From the NCBI GenBank assembly GCA_003009815.1, contig PXPD01000031.1, positions 4,657-19,176 on the forward strand: a DNA stretch of 14,520 bases. Reading direction: 5' to 3'. A program made the position numbers and the translations under genes. Below are positions 1-6,569 of this stretch, piece after piece (the stretch's first letter is position 1; each line of letters opens with the position of its first letter). Source of the DNA: Nanohaloarchaea archaeon SW_4_43_9. GTDB lineage: Archaea > Nanohalarchaeota > Nanosalinia > Nanosalinales > Nanosalinaceae. The notes under the pieces were generated by a model. That model saw nothing but the letters and a program-made list of their open reading frames with translations, had not been told where the DNA came from and searched no databases.

Positions 1-586
1 AGATAGTGAGAAACAGATGGTTGATGAGGTTGACGAAGTTTTGAAGAAGGCATTGCAATTCCTTAAACCCGGGAAAACGATTGGGGAGTTCGGACGGTTT
101 GTAGAATCACAGGTTTCGGATGATTATCAGGTTGTAAGAAACTTGACCGGTCATTATCTCGGTAGATATACGCAGCATGCTGGAGTTTCGATACCCTGTG
201 TGGATAATGCTTCCTCTCACGAGTTCAAAGAAGGCGATGCCGTGGCTATCGAACCTTTCATCACGGATGGGGCCGGAAAAATTAAGAACGGCAAGCCCGG
301 CAACATTTACAAGCTTGAGCAGGACAGAAATGTTAGAGGGAGAATGGAGAGAAAGCTTCTCGGACAGATCAAAAACTTCAACGGTCTACCATTTACGACA
401 CGGTGGATAGATAATTACGCGGGTAGAAAGAAGATGGCGATGAAGAAACTAGTTCAGTCAGGTATTGTTAACTCCTACGAAATTCTCAAAGAGGAGAACG
501 GCGGAACGGTTGCACAGGCAGAACATACTGTTCTCATCGGTGCTGGAGAAGACGGTGAGAATATAGTTACGACTAGGAAGGGATAG
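1..586 (+). CDS. map: Methionine aminopeptidase, type II (5' partial)
   Basis: This cytoplasmic metalloprotease removes the initiator Met from new proteins. The reading frame is open back to the window edge (first whole codon at base 2), so the N-terminal third, with the two metal-binding Asp residues, lies outside; the ATG at 17 is internal. Numbering from that Met, the visible catalytic residues are metal ligand H46 and substrate-contacting H54 in a GHYLGRYTQHAG stretch, E79 in AIEPF, and E169 in QAEHT. The 90-residue spacing between the two Glu ligands fits archaeal type II enzymes, as does the helical insert around residues 103-156. The archaeal enzyme is normally about 295 residues, so about two thirds is present. 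The gene ends at TAG 584-586 and overlaps the last 14 bases of the convergent membrane-protein gene. Confidence 0.93.
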   Translation, partial: DSEKQMVDEVDEVLKKALQFLKPGKTIGEFGRFVESQVSDDYQVVRNLTGHYLGRYTQHAGVSIPCVDNASSHEFKEGDAVAIEPFITDGAGKIKNGKPGNIYKLEQDRNVRGRMERKLLGQIKNFNGLPFTTRWIDNYAGRKKMAMKKLVQSGIVNSYEILKEENGGTVAQAEHTVLIGAGEDGENIVTTRKG

Positions 587-1094
587 TGCAGAGCTCAGGT
601 TTTCCGATATCTGCTATAAAATAGATTAACAGTATTATTCCTGCCAGTTTGATTAGCGTTCCTTGGAAAGGCAAGACCGCAACCACGCCTGTTAGACCCG
701 CCAAACTCAACAAGCCTATCCCACACCCGGTACATCCGGCGATCAAGAAACCGGGCGCTATCCCTGAAAAGTTTCTCGCTCTAATTCCGGTATTTCTGAA
801 CTGTATATATGTATTGGTGACTATTATTCCAATCGAGACAGAGTAAACCAGGTTAATTATGATTTCTGTTAGACCTCCGTTTAAGTAGACGCCGATAACT
901 GTGAAAGAGATGGCAGGCAACCAGTATTCTATACCTGCTAAAAACATCTGTGTTGAATAGCCTATGCTGGTGGAGAGAGCCACCAGGATAAAAAATAGGA
1001 TAGAAATGGAAACAGTCAGGGCTGCTCTTTTTCCCGAACTGAAGCCGGATTTAGTTCCTTTCTTCAGATCTTTCAAGAAATCTTCTGGATTCAT
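573..1094 (-). CDS. Multi-pass membrane protein with intramembrane CxxC, possible DsbB-like partner
   Basis: This 173-residue protein has a basic N-terminus (about residues 1-23) and about five hydrophobic segments (near 24-44, 54-72, 74-97, 112-140 and 143-162). A C121-T-G-C124 pair sits in the fourth, followed by a Gly/Leu-rich stretch and an LPF turn; one more Cys is C169. I do not recognise a named family. A CxxC at a membrane segment is what quinone- or thioredoxin-coupled redox membrane proteins such as DsbB, VKOR and CcdA use, but the sequence does not look like any of them. Its ATG lies one base after the stop of the DsbA-like gene, with no Shine-Dalgarno site or TATA box of its own, so it should be co-transcribed. 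I infer that it exchanges electrons with that thiol oxidoreductase. The coding call is firm; the redox role is a hypothesis. Confidence 0.85.
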   Translation of the reverse strand: MNPEDFLKDLKKGTKSGFSSGKRAALTVSISILFFILVALSTSIGYSTQMFLAGIEYWLPAISFTVIGVYLNGGLTEIIINLVYSVSIGIIVTNTYIQFRNTGIRARNFSGIAPGFLIAGCTGCGIGLLSLAGLTGVVAVLPFQGTLIKLAGIILLIYFIADIGKPELCTIPS

Positions 1095-1095
1095 C

Positions 1096-2067
1096 TTACT
1101 GTAACTGCTCTTCTATCGTTGATTCAAACCGGGAGTAAGGCTGAGCTCCCTCTAATTTCTGATCATTGATGAAAATGGTTGGAGTTGCCGATGCCCCTCT
1201 GTCGTTCCCTTCCTGCTTGTCCTGTTGAACTTCTTCAAGCTCCTCTTCGTTATCGTAGCACTGTCTGAACTGGTCGATGTCCAGATCTGTCTGTTCCGCC
1301 CATTTATACATTGACTCATCAAAGTTACCGTTTTGGTGAGCGTTTCCAAGAGCTTCCTGGTTATCGAAGAAACCTTTTTTGAAAGTCCAGAAAGTTTCTG
1401 CATCCTGATTTAGTGCACATTCCGAGGCTAGAGCTGAAGGTTCTGCCCATGGATGTAGACGTTGGAGCGGCAGGTTTTTGTAGAAGTACTGAACATCCCC
1501 GTTCTGTACATAGTTTTCCACTACTCCCGTGTATGCATTCTCATTGTATCTCTTACAGAACGGGCATTCAAAGTCCTCGAACGATACCGCTGTCACCTCT
1601 GCATTAGGAGATCCTATGTAAGGTTCTCCCTCCAGCCTGAATGTAGTATTTCCATAAGTTTTGTCGCCTGATCCTACTCCGGCTTCCAGGTTTCCGTATG
1701 GATATTCGGTGTTCTGGAGTGAAACAACTCCTGTTCCTGACTCCTGGTTCTGTGAATCTGTGTTACCGTTATTGTTGTTTCCGGTGTTGGGTTCACCCGG
1801 TGTTACCGTGTCAGATCCTGCTATCTCAAAGTTAAAGTCTGATCCGGACATTCCAACCCCTACTAAAAAACCTCCTAGTATCATTCCTGTAGTCAACCCC
1901 AGCGCAAACATTAGAAAGCCAAACTTTCTGACCCCTATTTCAAAAGTAGGCTTTTCAGGTTCTTTTTCATCATCTTTGTTGTGCGAACGGCTTTCATGGA
2001 CATGAAGCCCTCTTTCAGAATCAAAATTTTCTCCGCAGGTATTGCATTCAAAATTTTCCTCTGACAT
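1096..2067 (-). CDS. Zinc-finger, membrane-anchored DsbA-like thiol oxidoreductase
   Basis: The protein (323 residues) has four parts. (1) Residues 8-29 form a C2H2 zinc finger: C8, C11, H24, H29. (2) After an acidic linker and basic residues (R47, K48) comes one transmembrane helix at about 49-73; the positive-inside rule puts the zinc finger in the cytoplasm. (3) A Gly/Asn/Ser/Thr-rich linker spans about 84-114. (4) A DsbA-like thioredoxin fold from about 137 to the end carries the C168-P-F-C171 active site and the cis-proline motif T295-P296-T297. Extra Cys C217 and C270 sit where this family often has a second pair. The domain should face outside and oxidise or isomerise disulfides in exported proteins. 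DsbA-like anchored proteins are common in archaea; a cytoplasmic C2H2 finger on one is unusual as far as I know. A TATA-like box lies 22-29 bases before the ATG. Confidence 0.9.
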   Translation of the reverse strand: MSEENFECNTCGENFDSERGLHVHESRSHNKDDEKEPEKPTFEIGVRKFGFLMFALGLTTGMILGGFLVGVGMSGSDFNFEIAGSDTVTPGEPNTGNNNNGNTDSQNQESGTGVVSLQNTEYPYGNLEAGVGSGDKTYGNTTFRLEGEPYIGSPNAEVTAVSFEDFECPFCKRYNENAYTGVVENYVQNGDVQYFYKNLPLQRLHPWAEPSALASECALNQDAETFWTFKKGFFDNQEALGNAHQNGNFDESMYKWAEQTDLDIDQFRQCYDNEEELEEVQQDKQEGNDRGASATPTIFINDQKLEGAQPYSRFESTIEEQLQ

Positions 2068-2088
2068 ATTTCATCATTTTCCTTTTGT

Positions 2089-2096
2089 GTTAATAA
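2089..2096 (-). promoter_or_regulatory. TATA-like box for the DsbA-like gene
   Basis: The minus strand reads TTATTAAC 22-29 bases before the ATG at 2067. This is the position expected for a leaderless or nearly leaderless archaeal transcript covering the DsbA-like and CxxC membrane genes. Confidence 0.5.
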
Positions 2097-2112
2097 GGTT
2101 CCGGTGACTCTG

Positions 2113-2138
2113 GAAAAAGAAATAAAGAAAAATTAAAA
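2113..2138 (-). terminator. Poly-T terminator after cdc48
   Basis: Read on the minus strand, this segment is almost all T, with several runs of 3-5 T starting about 16 bases after the cdc48 stop and no obvious hairpin. Archaeal RNA polymerase terminates at such U-rich tracts. Confidence 0.5.
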
Positions 2139-2154
2139 TAGAAGTGAAAGTAGA

Positions 2155-4437
2155 TCAGGCGTAGTAGTCAGGGCTGTCTTCAGTCTTCTCAACCTTATCC
2201 ATCTTCTGCATCATCTGCTCATAGTGTTCCCTATTTTCTTCAGTTGCTGTCGGTTTTGTCTCCTCCATCGCATCCTCGAAGTGCTCAATCTCGACTTCTT
2301 CTGCTTCCGGATCTTTTCTGAGTGCGAGCATCGCAGCCTCTCTGCAGAGCGATTCAATATCGCTACCGACATATCCCTCAAGCTCTTCTGCTAGATCCTC
2401 TATGTCGATGTCGTCTGATAGCGACATTTCACCTGTATGAACTTTGAGAATCTTCTTTCTGGCCTCAAGATCCGGAATTTCTACCTCGATATCCCTGTCG
2501 ATTCTTCCAGGTCTCAGTAGTGCCGGATCAATGAGATCAGGCCTGTTTGTTGCAGCGATTACTGTTACTCCTTCAAGATCTTCTATTCCGTCAAGCTCTG
2601 TCAGCAGCTGGTTGACCATCCGGTCTCCAACTCCTGAATCATTCCTTGAACCTCTTCTGGCGGCTATAGAATCGATTTCATCAATAAACAGGATGCATGG
2701 AGCTACCTGCCTCGCTTTCTGGAAAACCTCTCTGACAGCTTCCTCTGACTCTCCGACATACTTGCTTAGGAGCTCCGGGCCTTTGATTGAGATAAAGTTG
2801 GCGTTGGCTTCGTTCGCCACTGCTTTCGCTAGTAGTGTTTTTCCTGTTCCTGGAAGTCCGTAGAGCAGAATGCCTTTTGGAACATCGATTCCCATTTTTT
2901 CAAATCTTTCAGGATACCTTTGAGGCCATTCGACCATCTCCCTAAGTTGTTCCTTTGTGCTGTCTAATCCCCCGACATCTTCCCAAGTGACTTTCGGTAG
3001 TTCTACCATTACTTCTCTCATAGCGCTCGGCTGAACTTTTCTAATTCCTTCCATCATTGCGTCACGATCGACTACAAGTTTGTCCATCACTTCGCTCGGA
3101 ATCTCATCGTCAAGATCTATCTCAGGTAGGACGTTTCTCAGCACGCTCATCGCTGATTCTTTGCATACTGCGTGGAGGTCTGCTCCCACATATCCGTGTG
3201 TTTTATCGGCTAACTCCTCTAGGTCGACACTCTCAGTTAATGGCATATTCCGGGTGTGAATCTGGAAAATCTCTTTTCTTCCTTCCCTGTTTGGTACGCC
3301 GATTTCAATTTCTCTATCGAATCTCCCTCCTCTTCTCAGAGCCTCATCTACTGCATCAACCCTGTTTGTTGCTGCAATGACTATTACATTTTCTCTTTCT
3401 TCGAGCCCATCCATTAATGATAATAGCTGGGCTACTACTCTTCTCTCTACTTCTCCACCTACCTCACTTCTCTTGGAGGCAATTGCATCAATTTCATCGA
3501 TGAAAATTATTGCTGGAGAGTTTTCCTGAGCTTCCTCAAATTTTTCACGCAGCTGCTTCTCTGATTCTCCATAAAACTTGCTCATAATCTCCGGGCCGTT
3601 GATTGACATGAATGTGGCGTCGGCTTCGTTCGCCACTGCTTTCGCTAGCAGTGTTTTTCCTGTTCCTGGAGGTCCGTGGAGCAGGACTCCTTGCGGTGCA
3701 TCGATTCCAAGCTGCTGGAATACTTCAGGATGTTTCAACGGTAGTTCGATCATTTCCCGAACCTGCTGGATCTCGTTTTCCAGCCCACCAATGTCTTCGT
3801 AAGTTACCTCCGGAACCCTGACTTCTTGTTGTTCAGTGTCTTCCACTGACTGCTGTTTGACTTCTATCTCAGTATTTTCTGTGATTTTCACCGGTCCTTT
3901 TGGCTTAGTTCCAACCACAGCTAGTTTGGTGTCCTGTCCGAAGGAGAATCTGAACCGGTCAGCTTCCATATCGAATACATCGTCGAAAAAGGATTTCTCT
4001 CTATCCTGTGAATCTCCGGGCACAACTATATCTCCCCTGGTTACTGCTCTTCCTCTCAATGCTCTCTGGAATATATTAGGATTCTGTACCTGTATCATTA
4101 CGCCTTCTTCTGCTGGCGCTAGAGTTACTTTTTCAGCTTCTTTTAGGTTGGCCTTGTTTACATTCACTTTTTGTCCCAGAGATGTACCCGCGTTCTTTCT
4201 CATGTAGCCGTCCATTCTCGCGATTCCTAGCCCTTTATCGGCAGGATAGCTCCTTGCTACTCTTCCTACTGTTTTTCTTCCATCCTCGATTTCGACTGCC
4301 TCGCCTTCTGCAACTCCGAGTTCCTCCATTACCTTGGAGTCGATTCTCACTATTCCTTTCCCTATATCTTGTTGTGCGTTTGGAGGAACTTCTCCTACCC
4401 GGAGCTTTACAGTTTCGTCGTTATTGTTGCCTGTCAT
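2155..4437 (-). CDS. cdc48: Cdc48/VCP/VAT-type double AAA+ ATPase
   Basis: Cdc48 is a hexameric cytoplasmic unfoldase that threads proteins, in archaea probably into the 20S proteasome. The 760-residue length is normal. The N-domain (about 8-185) is a double-psi barrel plus four-stranded barrel. D1 has Walker A 255-262 (GPPGTGKT), Walker B with D314/E315, sensor N358, and arginine fingers R372 and R375; its pore loop is KFYG (287-290). D2 has Walker A 527-534 (GLPGTGKT, with Leu where the second Pro is usual), Walker B D586/E587, and arginine fingers R645 and R648; its pore loop is KYVG (559-562). The last three residues, Y-Y-A, fit the HbYX signal by which unfoldases dock on the 20S ring. 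The D1 and D2 Walker A regions are nearly identical in DNA (see findings). The start lies 7 bases after the preceding small gene, so the two form an operon. Confidence 0.98.
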   Translation of the reverse strand: MTGNNNDETVKLRVGEVPPNAQQDIGKGIVRIDSKVMEELGVAEGEAVEIEDGRKTVGRVARSYPADKGLGIARMDGYMRKNAGTSLGQKVNVNKANLKEAEKVTLAPAEEGVMIQVQNPNIFQRALRGRAVTRGDIVVPGDSQDREKSFFDDVFDMEADRFRFSFGQDTKLAVVGTKPKGPVKITENTEIEVKQQSVEDTEQQEVRVPEVTYEDIGGLENEIQQVREMIELPLKHPEVFQQLGIDAPQGVLLHGPPGTGKTLLAKAVANEADATFMSINGPEIMSKFYGESEKQLREKFEEAQENSPAIIFIDEIDAIASKRSEVGGEVERRVVAQLLSLMDGLEERENVIVIAATNRVDAVDEALRRGGRFDREIEIGVPNREGRKEIFQIHTRNMPLTESVDLEELADKTHGYVGADLHAVCKESAMSVLRNVLPEIDLDDEIPSEVMDKLVVDRDAMMEGIRKVQPSAMREVMVELPKVTWEDVGGLDSTKEQLREMVEWPQRYPERFEKMGIDVPKGILLYGLPGTGKTLLAKAVANEANANFISIKGPELLSKYVGESEEAVREVFQKARQVAPCILFIDEIDSIAARRGSRNDSGVGDRMVNQLLTELDGIEDLEGVTVIAATNRPDLIDPALLRPGRIDRDIEVEIPDLEARKKILKVHTGEMSLSDDIDIEDLAEELEGYVGSDIESLCREAAMLALRKDPEAEEVEIEHFEDAMEETKPTATEENREHYEQMMQKMDKVEKTEDSPDYYA

Positions 4438-4444
4438 TGTAGTA

Positions 4445-4801
4445 TCACGTTTTAGCTTCCTCTGATCCGTCTTCTTTGTCTTTGAACTGTTCTATTATGT
4501 TTCGGTCTTCAATCAGTACCTTGAATATATGGTGGGAAACTTTTTCTCCCCAATCCATAAAGTAGTTCTCAACTCTCTGAACTTTACCGTCTGATATTAT
4601 GAATACTGAATCATCGATTCTTGCATTCGGTATTTGGTCCATAAGGCCGTCTTTCTCGTACTCGTATTTCTTCCCGTTCTTTTTGACCGTCTGTTTATAC
4701 CCGAAAAGCCCGCGGTAAAACTTGTTTCGTTCGTACACGGACTCAAACTTCTCTCTATGAGTATTATATGTCAGCAGTGAGGCTTCCTCTTCTCGGGGCA
4801 T
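4445..4801 (-). CDS. Small hypothetical protein upstream of cdc48
   Basis: I do not recognise this 118-residue protein. The N-terminal half is basic and aromatic (residues 23-52, rich in Tyr and Lys), the middle (60-80) looks like beta strands (SVFIIS then GKVQRV), and the C-terminus is an acidic tail. It has no Cys, membrane segment or signal peptide, so it should be a soluble, possibly RNA- or protein-binding domain of alpha/beta type. It is the first gene of a two-gene unit with cdc48, separated by 7 bases, and its promoter box lies 21-28 bases before the ATG, which supports both the start and leaderless transcription. Co-transcription suggests a link to Cdc48 function or merely shared expression. 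The reading frame is convincing; the function is unknown. Confidence 0.8.
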   Translation of the reverse strand: MPREEEASLLTYNTHREKFESVYERNKFYRGLFGYKQTVKKNGKKYEYEKDGLMDQIPNARIDDSVFIISDGKVQRVENYFMDWGEKVSHHIFKVLIEDRNIIEQFKDKEDGSEEAKT

Positions 4802-4821
4802 ATATACTGGAGTATCTCTAA

Positions 4822-4829
4822 CATTTAAA
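4822..4829 (-). promoter_or_regulatory. TATA-like box for the hypothetical-cdc48 unit
   Basis: The minus strand reads TTTAAATG 21-28 bases before the ATG at 4801, preceded by an A- and G-rich stretch (AAAAAAGGG) that could serve as a BRE. Confidence 0.55.
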
Positions 4830-4850
4830 CCCTTTTTTGTTGACGTGAGT

Positions 4851-4860
4851 AAAAAAGAGA
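4851..4860 (-). terminator. Short T-run after vapC
   Basis: Directly after the vapC stop the minus strand reads TCTCTTTTTT, which could terminate the toxin-antitoxin transcript before the next promoter box. There is no hairpin. Confidence 0.35.
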
Positions 4861-5229
4861 TTAGAATCTCTCAACCCTTAAATTCTCAACTCTGCCAAAA
4901 TGTGCGTCCCGGCTCAACAGCTTCTCGTTCAGGTTTCTGGCCGTCCCAGCTACAAGATAGTCAATAGAGCTTATAGGTTTTCCATCCGCTTCAAGATTTC
5001 TTCTTATAATGGCGGCTTCCTTTTCTATTTCTGGAGTTAAATCTGCTCTTGAAAGGTTGCCTAAAATCTTGTCTATTTCTTCGTCCCCAGGTTTACCTAC
5101 TTTCAGTTCAAAAACTGCGCCAGGAGGAATTATTAATGGCTCTCGTTTTTGTTTCAGTTCTTCAAGTTTTTCCCTAGCGTCTTTCCTGCCTCTTAGAAGA
5201 TCTATAACAAAGTTTGTATCAATTATCAT
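4861..5229 (-). CDS. vapC: VapC-like PIN-domain ribonuclease toxin
   Basis: PIN-domain toxins are Mg2+-dependent RNases that usually cut tRNA or rRNA when free of their antitoxin. Counting from the chosen ATG at 5229 the protein has 122 residues, starts in the typical MIIDTN way, and carries the four acidic metal ligands: D4, E41, D90 (SSID) and D108 (LLSRD). An upstream in-frame ATG at 5244 would add only five residues before this conserved start, so I prefer 5229. The start codon lies inside the end of the antitoxin gene (11-base overlap, different frame), the usual arrangement that couples toxin to antitoxin translation. The active site looks complete, so the toxin is probably functional. 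The substrate cannot be read from sequence. Confidence 0.9.
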   Translation of the reverse strand: MIIDTNFVIDLLRGRKDAREKLEELKQKREPLIIPPGAVFELKVGKPGDEEIDKILGNLSRADLTPEIEKEAAIIRRNLEADGKPISSIDYLVAGTARNLNEKLLSRDAHFGRVENLRVERF

Positions 5230-5467
5230 GTTTTGAAGCCTCAATATCCTCTTCTTTCAGTTCCCTCATCCTTTTTTCGGTCTCTTCCGCTTCTTTTTCT
5301 GTCCAAGAACCTGATATTTCTTCCAAAACTTCGTAATCCCTTTTCATCTCGTTTCTCACGGCTTTCCGTATGAAATCTGACCTGTTCTTGTAACCAGGAA
5401 TTTTCTCCACGAACTTGTCTATCAGCGATTTCTCTTCGTCTGCGACATTGACAGCAACCTTTGACAT
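5219..5467 (-). CDS. vapB: VapB-like ribbon-helix-helix antitoxin
   Basis: This 82-residue protein starts with a ribbon-helix-helix (CopG/Arc-like) DNA-binding domain: a strand at about 3-9, a helix at about 10-22, a GYKNRSDFIRKAV turn-helix at 25-37, and a helix continuing to about 45. The rest (46-82) is a very charged, Glu/Lys-rich helix, the usual region that wraps and blocks the PIN toxin. Such antitoxins bind as dimers to inverted repeats in their own promoter and repress the pair. A good candidate operator lies 6 bases upstream, overlapping the TATA-like box. The downstream toxin overlaps its last 11 bases. Confidence 0.88.
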   Translation of the reverse strand: MSKVAVNVADEEKSLIDKFVEKIPGYKNRSDFIRKAVRNEMKRDYEVLEEISGSWTEKEAEETEKRMRELKEEDIEASKHDN

Positions 5468-5472
5468 GATCT

Positions 5473-5494
5473 AAATAATATGCCTGTATTATTT
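5473..5494. repeat. Inverted repeat, likely VapB operator
   Basis: Perfect 8-base arms AAATAATA (5473-5480) and TATTATTT (5487-5494) flank TGCCTG. The repeat lies between the vapB start and its TATA-like box and overlaps the box by four bases. A bound ribbon-helix-helix dimer here would block transcription initiation. It is suited to autorepression and could also affect the divergent radB promoter about 30 bases away. Confidence 0.65.
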
Positions 5495-5498
5495 TTAA
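5491..5498 (-). promoter_or_regulatory. TATA-like box for vapBC
   Basis: The minus strand reads TTAAAAAT 24-31 bases before the vapB ATG, the correct distance for a leaderless transcript. Confidence 0.55.
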
Positions 5499-5522
5499 TC
5501 CTTCGGTTAATTTGCCATTCAA

Positions 5523-5530
5523 GATAAAAG
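5523..5530 (+). promoter_or_regulatory. TATA-like box for radB
   Basis: GATAAAAG lies 22-29 bases before the GTG start at 5552. It supports that start and a leaderless message. Confidence 0.45.
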
Positions 5531-5551
5531 ATTTGGAAGCAATCATTCAGC

Positions 5552-6241
5552 GTGGAAGTTAAACGCATATCGACCGGCAGCGAACCAATCAATTCCTTCC
5601 TTAATGGAGGGTTGGAGACAGGTATAATAACCAATGTCTTCGGTGAATCGGGTTCAGGAAAGACTAATTTCTGTGTTCAGACAGCAGCGCATCTAGCTGA
5701 AAAAGGAGAGAAAGTTGTCTATATTGATACAGAGAAAGGCTTTTCTCCAGAGAGATTCAAACAAATTGCATCAAAGGAGGCGCTGGAGAAAATTGTTCTG
5801 AACGAGCCTCTGGATTTCGGACAGCAGGAGGAGGCAATCAATTCTCTGGAGGAGATAGCAGAGGAACATGATCCAGGAATAGTTATAGTCGACTCTATGG
5901 TATCGCTGTATCGATTAAAAGCAAAGGGAAATCAGGTTCAGGAGGTCAACCAGAAATTATCACAACAGTTATCACAGCTCTCAAAGATCGCGAGAAAGAA
6001 CAACATTCCTGTGCTTGTGACAAATCAGGTGTACAGCAGTTTTGACGAAGACAGTATTGAACTGGTAGGCAGCGATGTCCCACGTTACTGGTCGAAATGC
6101 CTTCTTAAGCTTTCCAATTCCGATAAATCAGTTCGGGAGATTGAGATCGAGAAACACCGTTCGATGCCGGAAGGAAAATCAGCGCAGTTCAAGATAACTG
6201 ATGAAGGGCTTGAATCTGTGAAAAACAGAGGGCTGTTCTGA
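5552..6241 (+). CDS. radB: RadB, RecA/RadA-like recombination ATPase
   Basis: RadB is the archaeal RadA paralog, a single RecA-like core without the N-terminal helix-hairpin-helix domain, thought to modulate RadA and Holliday-junction processing. The 229 residues match the family. Walker A is 31-38 (GESGSGKT), followed by TNF; a conserved VYIDTE strand lies at 56-61. Walker B is 110-115 (IVIVDS), then a linker helix and VTNQVY at 156-161, the RecA-family sensor region. The C-terminal strand pair (195-220) closes the core. The start is GTG: an in-frame TAA at 5525-5527 rules out a much longer form and no ATG exists between. It is transcribed away from vapBC. The next gene is more than 40 bases downstream with its own TATA box, so radB appears monocistronic. 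Confidence 0.93.
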   Translation: MEVKRISTGSEPINSFLNGGLETGIITNVFGESGSGKTNFCVQTAAHLAEKGEKVVYIDTEKGFSPERFKQIASKEALEKIVLNEPLDFGQQEEAINSLEEIAEEHDPGIVIVDSMVSLYRLKAKGNQVQEVNQKLSQQLSQLSKIARKNNIPVLVTNQVYSSFDEDSIELVGSDVPRYWSKCLLKLSNSDKSVREIEIEKHRSMPEGKSAQFKITDEGLESVKNRGLF

Positions 6242-6251
6242 AGCCGAATTA

Positions 6252-6259
6252 TTTATAAA
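6252..6259 (+). promoter_or_regulatory. TATA box for the 48-residue protein
   Basis: TTTATAAA, the best TATA match in the window, lies 23-30 bases before the ATG at 6282. It follows the radB stop by 10 bases. Confidence 0.65.
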
Positions 6260-6281
6260 CATCTGAGATTGTTTGGAAAGC

Positions 6282-6428
6282 ATGGAGCTACTTGGACTGG
6301 ATGCGTTCTCCAAAGGCGATTCTGATCGAGCTCCAACTATGTTCTCAGATTTTTCAACAGTTTCATCTAACTCTGAAAGCATTGTTCTGATTTCACTTAT
6401 CATCTTGATTCTGGCACTGCTGCTGTAA
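6282..6428 (+). CDS. 48-residue tail-anchored small protein
   Basis: The frame starts at ATG 6282 and ends at TAA 6426-6428. Residues 1-33 are polar, Ser/Asp-rich and slightly acidic; residues 34-48 are an uninterrupted hydrophobic helix of Ile, Leu, Val and Ala with one Ser, running to the last residue, so this looks like a C-terminal (tail) anchor with the N-terminus in the cytoplasm. Support for its being real comes from the strong TATA box at leaderless spacing and the biased composition of the last third. It lacks the Gly-rich motif of archaeal Sec61-beta/SecG, the best-known small tail-anchored archaeal protein. I do not recognise it. The helix is short (15-16 residues), which leaves some doubt. 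Confidence 0.6.
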   Translation: MELLGLDAFSKGDSDRAPTMFSDFSTVSSNSESIVLISLIILILALLL

Positions 6429-6513
6429 AAAGCGCAGTGTTCACTTTTGCGTTTTCTCGATATTTCGAGGTGAACACAACTCTATGACAAACACAACACA
6501 CACCCAAAACGCA
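6429..6513 (+). ncRNA. Structured spacer with nested and competing complementary segments
   Basis: Almost every base from 6429 to 6477 can pair. GTGTTCAC (6437-6444) pairs perfectly with GTGAACAC (6470-6477). Inside, CTCGA (6456-6460) and TCGAG (6465-6469) form a hairpin abutting the outer stem. The 11-base bulge left on the 5' side contains TGCGTTTT (6448-6455), which can pair with AAAGCGCA just upstream (6429-6436, one G-U) or perfectly with AAAACGCA downstream (6506-6513). It could be the terminator of the small gene, the 5' leader of the gene at 6570, a small RNA, or a DNA-level binding site. No C/D-box or H/ACA motif is apparent. The pairing is seen directly; any function is inferred. 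Confidence 0.35.
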
Positions 6514-6534
6514 CGCAACACGAATTCAAAACCC

Positions 6535-6542
6535 GTTAAAAC
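6535..6542 (+). promoter_or_regulatory. Possible TATA-like box for the gene at 6570
   Basis: GTTAAAAC lies 28-35 bases before the ATG at 6570. It is a weak match, but consistent with promoter placement elsewhere in the window. Confidence 0.3.
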
Positions 6543-6569
6543 AGCTGAAAAAATGGAGTCTAGATAGAC

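Noticed and set aside
2444..4442. Several long open frames on the plus strand opposite cdc48
   Set aside because: They are antisense shadows of a strongly supported gene and show Ser/Phe/Leu-rich translations without motifs.
5230..5244. Earlier ATG for vapC adding five residues
   Set aside because: PIN toxins typically begin right at the M-x-x-D-T-N motif, and the ATG at 5229 gives the usual short overlap with the antitoxin.
6179..6403. Minus-strand frame across the radB end and the following spacer
   Set aside because: It is antisense to radB and to the 48-residue gene; it has no promoter box or recognisable feature.
6484..6567. 27-codon open frame rich in Thr and Asn ending just before the gene at 6570
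   Set aside because: The composition follows from an A/C-rich spacer, there is no convincing promoter box for it, and it overlaps the complementary segments. A leader peptide is possible but unsupported.
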